From DASWJQ01 sp036397095 (lineage in GTDB: Bacteria > Chloroflexota > Anaerolineae > Anaerolineales > E44-bin32), in contig DASWJQ010000039.1 in assembly GCA_036397095.1 (NCBI GenBank), forward strand, positions 1 to 64,000: a stretch of DNA of 64,000 nt, read 5' to 3'. Positions 57,840-64,000 of the stretch are shown in pieces (position 1 is the first letter of the stretch; the number at the start of each line of letters is the position of its first letter). Below the pieces are notes generated by a model. The model was not told where the DNA came from and searched no databases. It saw only the letters and a list, made by a program, of their open reading frames with translations. A program made the position numbers and the translations under genes.

Positions 57840-58736
57840 ATGTCGAAGACCCCGAGGAAGCGAGCCCCCAGCGCGGACCAAGGCGAGACCTTCTGCGTCG
57901 GCTCGGTCTGTCTCCCGGTTCACCTTGGCAACGACAGCCAGTTCATCCCGCACCCCCAGGTGTATGTCGAACCGTCCCAGGGCTACCTGGAGAAACTGGC
58001 CTACGCCGTGGAAACTAACTTGCCGGCGCTGTTGATCGGCGAGACCGGCGTCGGCAAGACGCTGGCGGTGCGCCACCTGGCGTCCAAAACCAACAACGGG
58101 CTGCGCCGGGTCAACCTGAACGGTGCGACCACCGTCGACGAGTTCCTCGGCAAGCTGCTGATCAACGAGCAGGGCACCTACTGGGTCAATGGGGTACTCG
58201 TCGATGCCATGCTGGCGGGCGACTGGATTCTGCTTGACGAGATCAACGCCACCCTGCCCGAGATCGCCTTCTGTCTTCACTCGCTGCTGGATGACGATCG
58301 TATGGTGGTCCTGATGGAATACGACGGTCGGATCGTGCGGCCGCATCCCAACTTCCGCTTATTCGCCAGCATGAACCCCAGCGAGCAGGCTCGTTACGGC
58401 GGCACCAAGACGCTCAATGAGGCGTTGCTCGACCGCTTCCCGGTCGTCATTCGGATGGACTACCTGTCGGAGAACGAGGAAGTGGCCGCCGTCATCGCCC
58501 AATCCGGCCAAAAGGACGAAGGGGTGGTGCGGCGCATGGTGCGCTGTGCCAACGAGGTGCGGGCCGCCATCGGCCAAGAAAAGGTGTTCGGCTCCTTCAG
58601 CACCCGGCGAGTCACCGACTGGGCTCGGATGAGCCTGCAGTTCGATGTGCGCGAAAGCGCCGATGTGACCGTGCTCAGCAAGCTGAACCCGTTCGACGCC
58701 GAGGTGGTGGAGGACATCGTTGACAACTACTTCTGA
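57840..58736 (+). CDS. MoxR-type AAA+ ATPase (CoxD-like maturation factor)
   Basis: Chaperone ATPase of 298 residues. Walker A GETGVGKT is at 67-74, Walker B is WILLDEINATLPE, and the sensor region reads FRLFASMNPSEQARYGG. MoxR ATPases act with VWA proteins to insert metal centres or remodel enzymes; CoxD/CoxE mature the molybdenum-copper site of CO dehydrogenase. Here the pair follows directly behind molybdenum hydroxylase genes. The ATG at 57840 is preferred; a TTG at 57831 is closer to GGGAGA and cannot be excluded. Overlaps the VWA gene by 17 bases. Confidence 0.9.
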   Translation: MSKTPRKRAPSADQGETFCVGSVCLPVHLGNDSQFIPHPQVYVEPSQGYLEKLAYAVETNLPALLIGETGVGKTLAVRHLASKTNNGLRRVNLNGATTVDEFLGKLLINEQGTYWVNGVLVDAMLAGDWILLDEINATLPEIAFCLHSLLDDDRMVVLMEYDGRIVRPHPNFRLFASMNPSEQARYGGTKTLNEALLDRFPVVIRMDYLSENEEVAAVIAQSGQKDEGVVRRMVRCANEVRAAIGQEKVFGSFSTRRVTDWARMSLQFDVRESADVTVLSKLNPFDAEVVEDIVDNYF

Positions 58737-60459
58737 GCCGGCCGCCGACCCCCGGCTCGAGTCCTTGCGCCTGCGCCTCGAACGGCTGCTTCAGGTCACG
58801 GCCGGTCAATTCGACCTGCGATTTGCCTTCGGAGACCGTGATTGGCTGGGGGTGGGCGAACTCCAGCTCAATGCCGATCCGGCCCAGGTGATTGCCCTGC
58901 CCTACGCGCACCTCAAGGGCCGGGCGCTGCATTTGTTCGGCCACTTGCGCGAAGAGAGTCATCGCTGGCTTCCCCGGGCCCAGCAGCTGGAAGCCGCCGG
59001 CCGGCCGCATTTCGCCCGCCTGTGGCACGCACTCGAAGACGCCCGGCTCGAAAACCGGTTGATCGCCCGTTGGCCGGGGATGGCCAAACACCTGGATGCC
59101 AAGATCCCGCCCAAGTTGGGCGGCAGCTTGCTCCGCCTGGCCACACCCACCCGCCAGATTGAGCTGGGCCTGTATTACCTGGGACGCGGCCTGGCCGGCG
59201 CCCAATTCAGCCGGCGAGTTGCCCGGTTGTTTGACCAGGCCGGGACCCTGATCCAGTCCGCCTGCCAAGCCGAAACGGCCGAAGCCACCGTGGCCGCCGC
59301 CGAAGCCTTGTATCCGTTGGCCGTCCCCTTCTTGCGCGGCCAAATGGCCGAATCCGATGAACTGCCCCAGAGCCATCCGCTGCCAAGTGATCCAGCGGAA
59401 GACCCGTCGGAGCCTGAAGCCGACCGCTCCCAACCAGCGCCGCTCATCGGGCTCGACAATGACTTGCTTGGGGCCGGTGATCCCGCCGATGTGCCCCAGG
59501 CTGACCGCTTTGCAGTCGGCAGCCTGCCCTGGTTCGAGCGCGGCTTGGGCGCCAAACAAGTCCACCCGAGTGTGGTGCAGAGTGACCGGCAGACGATCGT
59601 GCTGCCTCCGCCACACGATCCCGCAGCCTACCGAAGCATGCTGGCCGACGTCCAGGGCGATGCCCGCCGCCTGGCCCAACGTCTTCGCCTGGTCTACCAG
59701 GAGAGCCAGTACCTTCGTTTTGGCGGCCGCTTCCGCAGCGGCAAGCTCGACAACGCCCGCCTGTGGCGCCAGCGCAGTGGCAGCTACCGCTTGTTCCAGC
59801 GACGCCTGGAACCGCTCGACCGCCAGTGGGCGGTCAGCCTGCTGATCGATGAGAGCGCCAGCATGCGATCCGACGCCAGGTGCCGAGTGGCCGCGCTGGC
59901 CGCGGTGCTCATTGGCGAGGCGCTGGCCGAGCTCGAGATTCCATTCGAAATCATCGGCTTCAGCACCGACCAGTTCGAGGCCGAAGCCGCCCTGGGCCTT
60001 GGCCTGCGGCCGGCGCACGCCTACCGCACCACCCGCTGCAGCCGCCTCGAACACCGGCTCTACAAGAGCTACGACGAGCCATATCGCCTGGCGGCTCGCC
60101 GGCTTCCCGGCATCGAAGCCCGGCACAACAACTGGGATGAAGAACACCTGTGGTTTGCCTTCCGTCGGCTCCAAGGAAGGCGCGCCGCCCACCGCATGAT
60201 GCTGGTCGTCTGCGATGGCCAGCCGAACGGTGATGCCGATCACCTGATCGCCACGGTCCGCCAGCTCGAACGGCTTGGTACGACCGTCATCGGCATCGGG
60301 ATCGGCGAGGACTTCGTGCGCCGCGCTTATCGGCGCGCCATTGTCGCAACCGATATTCCTTCGCTCGCCCGGGCGCTGATGGAAATCCTGGCGCGCGAGC
60401 TAGGGCGCAGCCCGACGGCTGTTCGGGGCGCCGCTCCCGCAGGGGTCGGGCTTCCATAG
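58720..60459 (+). CDS. VWA-domain partner of the MoxR ATPase (CoxE/CobT-like)
   Basis: A 579-residue protein starting with TTG, preceded by GGAGG. The N-terminal and middle parts are helical (for example HLKGRALHLFGHLREESHRW and FARLWHALEDARLENRLIAR), like the metal-chelatase-associated CobT/NorD group. The VWA domain begins at about 370 with WAVSLLIDESASMRSD, where DxSxS is the MIDAS metal site, and continues with FEIIGFSTDQFE and HRMMLVVCDGQPNGDADHLI. It likely acts as the adaptor that directs the ATPase to the molybdenum enzyme. The stop overlaps the next start (TAGTG). Confidence 0.88.
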   Translation: MTTTSEPAADPRLESLRLRLERLLQVTAGQFDLRFAFGDRDWLGVGELQLNADPAQVIALPYAHLKGRALHLFGHLREESHRWLPRAQQLEAAGRPHFARLWHALEDARLENRLIARWPGMAKHLDAKIPPKLGGSLLRLATPTRQIELGLYYLGRGLAGAQFSRRVARLFDQAGTLIQSACQAETAEATVAAAEALYPLAVPFLRGQMAESDELPQSHPLPSDPAEDPSEPEADRSQPAPLIGLDNDLLGAGDPADVPQADRFAVGSLPWFERGLGAKQVHPSVVQSDRQTIVLPPPHDPAAYRSMLADVQGDARRLAQRLRLVYQESQYLRFGGRFRSGKLDNARLWRQRSGSYRLFQRRLEPLDRQWAVSLLIDESASMRSDARCRVAALAAVLIGEALAELEIPFEIIGFSTDQFEAEAALGLGLRPAHAYRTTRCSRLEHRLYKSYDEPYRLAARRLPGIEARHNNWDEEHLWFAFRRLQGRRAAHRMMLVVCDGQPNGDADHLIATVRQLERLGTTVIGIGIGEDFVRRAYRRAIVATDIPSLARALMEILARELGRSPTAVRGAAPAGVGLP

Positions 60460-61520
60460 TGAAGTCAGTCCCAGCCGGCCAGCCGGCGCGCCAGCGGCGG
60501 GAACCCACACTAAATGCCGTTCGGGTGCCGCGGCCGGGCGTCGTCGAATTCGTGGACCTGGAGCGGCGCCCACTGGCCGAGGGCGAAGTCCGGCTGCAGG
60601 TCGAGGCGATCGGGATCTGCGGATCGGACGTGGCGCTGCTGGCCGGGCGGCATCCATACGCGGCGTATCCGGTCGTCCCCGGGCATGAGGTCGGCGGTCG
60701 CGTGCTCGAGGCCGGGCCTGGTGTGGTGCTGGAGATTGGGCAGCGGGTGGCGGTCCGACCGCTACTGACCTGCGGAATCTGCCGGGCCTGCCGCGAAGGC
60801 CGCGTGAACCACTGCGCCGAGGTTCGTGTGCTGGGGGTGCACCTGGACGGGGGCATGGCCGAAGAGTTCGTCGTCCCACAGGAGCTGCTGTTCCCGGTGC
60901 CGGAGGGGATGAGCGGAGAGTGGGCGGCGCTGGCCGAGCCCACCGCGGTGGCAGTGCACCTGTGCCATCGGGCCGGCATCGGACCGGGCAGCAGTGTCGC
61001 GATCCTGGGGACCGGCGTGATCGGGCTGCTGGCGCTGCAGGTGGCCCGGGCCTGGGGTGCGCAGGCCGTACTGGCGGTGGATCAAGTGCCGGAGCGCCTA
61101 GAGCTTGCCATGCGGCTGGGCGCCGCCCAGGCGCTAGACAACCGGCAGGAAGACGTCCTGGACGCCGGCCGCCGATTGTGCCCGGACGGGTTTGATGTGG
61201 TCCTCGAAATGGTGGGCGCCGAGGCCACCCTGGCCAGTGCGCTGGAGCTCACCCGCCGTGGGGGCGGTATTGTGTTCGTGGCGCTGCCCCACGGGAAGAT
61301 CGCACTCGATTTTGAGCCGGTCTATCGCAAGGAGCTCTCCCTGCTCGCCACGCGGCTGTATGCAGCGGATTTCGCCGAGGCGATCCCGCTGCTGGCCTCC
61401 GGACTGGTGCAGGTGGATCCGATCATCACCCACCGCTTCGGGCTGGCCCAGGCAGCCGAGGCGCTGGCCCTGCCGGGCCAGCGCCCAAGTGAAGCCATCA
61501 AGGTCATGGTCATCCCATGA
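60459..61520 (+). CDS. Zinc-dependent medium-chain dehydrogenase, second
   Basis: An MDR enzyme of 353 residues, starting with GTG in the overlap TAGTG. Catalytic ligands: Cys in AIGICGSDVALLAG and His-Glu in VVPGHEVGGR. All four structural zinc cysteines are present (TCGICRACREGRVNHC), unlike the paralogue at 50882. The NAD motif ILGTGVIGLLALQVARAWGA is near 185. The substrate class is probably polyol or sugar alcohol (sorbitol/galactitol/threonine dehydrogenase relatives). Confidence 0.9.
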   Translation: MKSVPAGQPARQRREPTLNAVRVPRPGVVEFVDLERRPLAEGEVRLQVEAIGICGSDVALLAGRHPYAAYPVVPGHEVGGRVLEAGPGVVLEIGQRVAVRPLLTCGICRACREGRVNHCAEVRVLGVHLDGGMAEEFVVPQELLFPVPEGMSGEWAALAEPTAVAVHLCHRAGIGPGSSVAILGTGVIGLLALQVARAWGAQAVLAVDQVPERLELAMRLGAAQALDNRQEDVLDAGRRLCPDGFDVVLEMVGAEATLASALELTRRGGGIVFVALPHGKIALDFEPVYRKELSLLATRLYAADFAEAIPLLASGLVQVDPIITHRFGLAQAAEALALPGQRPSEAIKVMVIP

Positions 61521-61575
61521 ATGCAATCCCAGGCCCTGAACCCAGGGCACAACCTAGTTGAGAAGGAAGAGGATC

Positions 61576-63078
61576 ATGGAAATCACCGGTGAAGTGCAGA
61601 AGATGGCGATGCTGATCGACGGGCAACCTGTCGTTGGCAACGGCGACGCGGTCGTCGAGGTGTTCAACCCTTCGACCGGCGAGTTGGTCGGCCGGGTGCC
61701 GATCGCCTCGGAGGCCGAGATCAACCTGGCGGTCGAAGCGGCCGACCGCGCCTTCAAAACATGGCGAGACACGCCGGCTGTCGAGCGCGCTGCCCATATA
61801 CGGGCGCTGATCGCCATCGTGCGTCAGAATATCGATGACCTGGCCCGTACCCTGACCATGGAACAGGGCAAGCCCTTTCCACAAGCCAAGGGCGAGATCA
61901 ACGGCTTTTGCGCTGTGCTCGAGTTCTACGCCGAGGAAGCCCGCCGCATCAGCGGCATGGTGCTCGAATCGGACCAAACCGACCGCTTCGTGTACGTTCT
62001 GCGCCATCCAGTTGGCGTGATCGCCGCCATCCCACCGTGGAATGATCCGCTCCACCTGTTGAGCCGGATGATCGGCCCGGCGCTGGCTGCCGGCTGCACC
62101 GTCGTCGCCAAACCCAGCTCCGACACGCCGCTGACCACGCTCCAGATGGCCGAACTGGCCCATAAGGCCGGTTTGCCGGCCGGTGTGTTCAACGTCATCA
62201 CCGGGCCGGGCGGCCGCGTCGGTGAAGCATTGGTGCGCCATCCAAAGGTGCGCAAGGCCTCGCTGACCGGCAGCCTGGCCGGCGGCCAATCGGTCATGCA
62301 GACGGCAGCCGAGGGCATCAAGAGTGTCACGCTGGAATTGGGCGGCCAGTGCCCATGCATCGTGTGGCACGACGCCGATCTGGACAAGGCCGTCGAGGCC
62401 CTGACCTTCCAGGCGTTCCGCGGCTGTGGCCAGGTATGCAACCGCGTCAACCGTGTTTACGCCCACGCCGATATTTACGACGAGCTTGTCAACCGGGTTG
62501 CCGAGTTGGCCGGGCGCATCCATGTCGGCGATGGCTTTGCCGACGATATCGACATTGGCCCGCTGGTCAACGAACGACAGCTCGCGTGGGTCACTGGACA
62601 GGTCGCCGACGCCCTCAATAAGGGCGCCCGGCTTTTGGCCGGCGGCCAGCGCAAGGCCGGCGACGGCTACGACAACGGCTTCTTCTTCGAGCCGACCGTG
62701 CTGGCCGACTGCAACCACCAGATGGGTGTGATGACCGAAGAGACTTTCGGGCCGGTGCTGGCCTTCGCCAAGGTTGACGGCGAGCTGGAAGCGGTTATCG
62801 ACATGGCCAACGACAGCTGGAATGGCTTGAGCGCTTACTTCTTCAGCGCCAACCAGCGCAACTGCTATCTGGCCGCCCGGCGGCTTGAAGCCGGCTCGAT
62901 CTGGATCAACGATATCCACGGCTCGATGGTGCAGGCCCCCTACGGCGGGATGAAGCTGAGCGGCATCGGCCGCGAGCAGGGCTCGATCGCCATCGACGAG
63001 TATCTGGAATGGAAGACCGTTTACCAGGAGATGAGCGAGGAGTCGCGCGGCGCCCGCTTATGCGTCCGCCCTGCCTAA
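61576..63078 (+). CDS. Aldehyde dehydrogenase family enzyme
   Basis: NAD(P)-dependent oxidation of an aldehyde to a carboxylate, 500 residues. Catalytic residues: N156 in AIPPWNDPLHLLS, E254 in LELGGQCPCIVW, and C288 in FRGCGQVCNRVNRV. The usual PWNFP and GGKSP motifs are altered (PWNDP, GGQCP), which may reflect an unusual substrate. Other markers are EQGKPFPQAKGE, FFFEPTVLADC and EETFGPVLAFAK. ATG 61576 follows GGAAGAGG and is preferred over the ATG at 61558. Such enzymes often finish sugar-acid routes, for example on keto-acid semialdehydes or glycolaldehyde. Confidence 0.93.
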   Translation: MEITGEVQKMAMLIDGQPVVGNGDAVVEVFNPSTGELVGRVPIASEAEINLAVEAADRAFKTWRDTPAVERAAHIRALIAIVRQNIDDLARTLTMEQGKPFPQAKGEINGFCAVLEFYAEEARRISGMVLESDQTDRFVYVLRHPVGVIAAIPPWNDPLHLLSRMIGPALAAGCTVVAKPSSDTPLTTLQMAELAHKAGLPAGVFNVITGPGGRVGEALVRHPKVRKASLTGSLAGGQSVMQTAAEGIKSVTLELGGQCPCIVWHDADLDKAVEALTFQAFRGCGQVCNRVNRVYAHADIYDELVNRVAELAGRIHVGDGFADDIDIGPLVNERQLAWVTGQVADALNKGARLLAGGQRKAGDGYDNGFFFEPTVLADCNHQMGVMTEETFGPVLAFAKVDGELEAVIDMANDSWNGLSAYFFSANQRNCYLAARRLEAGSIWINDIHGSMVQAPYGGMKLSGIGREQGSIAIDEYLEWKTVYQEMSEESRGARLCVRPA

Positions 63079-63079
63079 C

Positions 63080-64000
63080 ATGAGCGATCCGTCCCGTCGG
63101 CCGGTCGTCCTGCTTTTCGAAGAAATCCACCCCAAGGCCGTCGAACGGCTGACGGCCAAGGCCGAGGTGCGCCTGGCGACCAGCCTGGCCCCGGAGGCCC
63201 TGCTCCACCAAGTGGCCGACGTCGACGGCATCATCATCCGCGCCAACGGCAAGGTCGACCGGCGCCTGATGGAGGCTGCTCCAAGGCTCAAGGTGGTGGG
63301 TCGCCATGGCACCGGCGTCGAGGCCATTGACCTGGAGGCTGCCGTCGAACGCAGCATTGCCATCGTGAACACCCCCTTGGCCAACGTCGAGTCGGTCGCC
63401 GAACACGCCCTGGGCATGATGATCGCCCTGGCCAAACGGCTGCCCGAGGCCGACCGGGCCATCCGCGCCGGCGACTGGGACGCCCGCTACCGCTTGACCG
63501 GCCGCGAGCTGGCCGGCAAGACGCTGGGGCTGGTCGGGATGGGCCGCATCGGCGGCCGCCTGGCCGAGCTAGCCCACGGTGCATTTGCCATGCGCCTGCT
63601 CTACCGCGATATCCAACCGTACCCGGATTATGAGGCCCGTCTCAAAGCCGAACGAGTCGAACTTGACCAACTGCTGGTCGAATCGGATGTGGTTTCGGTC
63701 CATGTTCCGCTGCTGCCTGAGACCCACAGCCTGATTGGCGAAGCCGAGCTGCGGTCCATGCGCTCGACTGCATTCCTGCTCAACACGGCGCGCGGCGCCG
63801 TTGTCGACAGCCAAGCGCTGCTGCAAGCGCTAACCGAGGGTTGGATTGCTGGCGCCGGCCTGGACGTATTCGAGCCAGAGCCGCTGCCGCCCGACCACCC
63901 GCTGCTGGCGCTCGAGAATGTCATCCTGTCGCCGCACATGGCGGCGCACACCGATGAGGCGCTGCTGCGCATGGCCCTGGTGGCCGACGACATCCTGGCC
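63080..64000 (+). CDS. D-2-hydroxyacid dehydrogenase (SerA-like), cut by right edge
   Basis: Open from the ATG at 63080 to the window end (307 codons); the family is about 310-340 residues for the short form, so little is missing unless an ACT domain follows. The substrate domain has VDGIIIRANGKVD and VVGRHGTGVEAIDLEAA. The NAD domain starts LAGKTLGLVGMGRIGGRLAE. Catalytic Arg is in LLNTARGAVVD, Glu in GLDVFEPEP and His in VILSPHMAAHT. It could act on glycerate/hydroxypyruvate, consistent with the isomerase and GarR-like genes, or be a phosphoglycerate dehydrogenase. Two bases separate it from the aldehyde dehydrogenase stop. Confidence 0.9.
   Translation, partial: MSDPSRRPVVLLFEEIHPKAVERLTAKAEVRLATSLAPEALLHQVADVDGIIIRANGKVDRRLMEAAPRLKVVGRHGTGVEAIDLEAAVERSIAIVNTPLANVESVAEHALGMMIALAKRLPEADRAIRAGDWDARYRLTGRELAGKTLGLVGMGRIGGRLAELAHGAFAMRLLYRDIQPYPDYEARLKAERVELDQLLVESDVVSVHVPLLPETHSLIGEAELRSMRSTAFLLNTARGAVVDSQALLQALTEGWIAGAGLDVFEPEPLPPDHPLLALENVILSPHMAAHTDEALLRMALVADDILA

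Overview
The window is a GC-rich bacterial chromosome segment that looks like Chloroflexota, probably an Anaerolineae-type lineage. This is an inference from gene content: lipoproteins with Pro/Glu/Thr-rich linkers, an isolated Flp-type pilin, an ECF42-type sigma factor with YCII partners, many small single-helix proteins, and intergenic DNA full of palindromes and heptameric tandem repeats. No rRNA or other phylogenetic marker is present to settle it.

Layout. 1-4.7 kb: lysS (cut by the left edge), greA with a terminator-bearing leader, a complete ISLre2-like insertion sequence with 9-bp target duplications, a PIG-L deacetylase and hsp20. 4.8-10.7 kb: tRNA-Lys, a GT39-like membrane glycosyltransferase, and a small signalling/stress cluster (SRPBCC, YCII, ECF42 sigma, second YCII), followed by 650 bp of repeats. 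10.65-15.4 kb: a predicted transmembrane redox set (PepSY-like secreted protein, Ser-rich membrane protein, ApbE, haem membrane protein) divergent from an OmpR-type two-component system. 15.5-20 kb: phosphodiester glycosidase, DUF4173 membrane protein and a luciferase-like oxidoreductase. 19.9-20.4 kb is a hotspot of unrelated palindromes. 20.4-28.8 kb: secreted proteins (lipoprotein, M6-like metalloprotease, trypsin-like protease, ExeM-like nuclease); the two proteases share a conserved upstream element. 29-34 kb: small membrane proteins, an Flp pilin, and a 1037-residue fusion of serine hydroxymethyltransferase with aminomethyltransferase. 34-41.7 kb: M1 lipoprotein peptidase, tRNA-Val, a methyltransferase/FAA hydrolase/dCTP deaminase run, DUF423, a receiver-DUF309 fusion, a sarcosine-oxidase-like flavoprotein and a glycosyltransferase.

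41.8-64 kb is one long co-directional catabolic cluster, still open at the right edge. It starts with a GntR/FCD repressor whose consensus promoter runs directly into a dyad operator. It then encodes an SDR, a ribose-type ABC importer (two permeases, lipoprotein binding protein, double ATPase), a TIM-barrel isomerase, an IolB-like isomerase, a DHDPS-family aldolase/dehydratase, a Zn dehydrogenase, an UlaG-like lactonase, a beta-hydroxyacid dehydrogenase, a molybdenum hydroxylase with its large subunit split into two polypeptides, a MoxR/VWA maturation pair, a second Zn dehydrogenase, an aldehyde dehydrogenase and a D-2-hydroxyacid dehydrogenase. Together these suggest import and oxidative breakdown of a sugar, cyclitol or sugar acid. 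The substrate cannot be read from sequence, and the combination is the best candidate here for an undescribed pathway.
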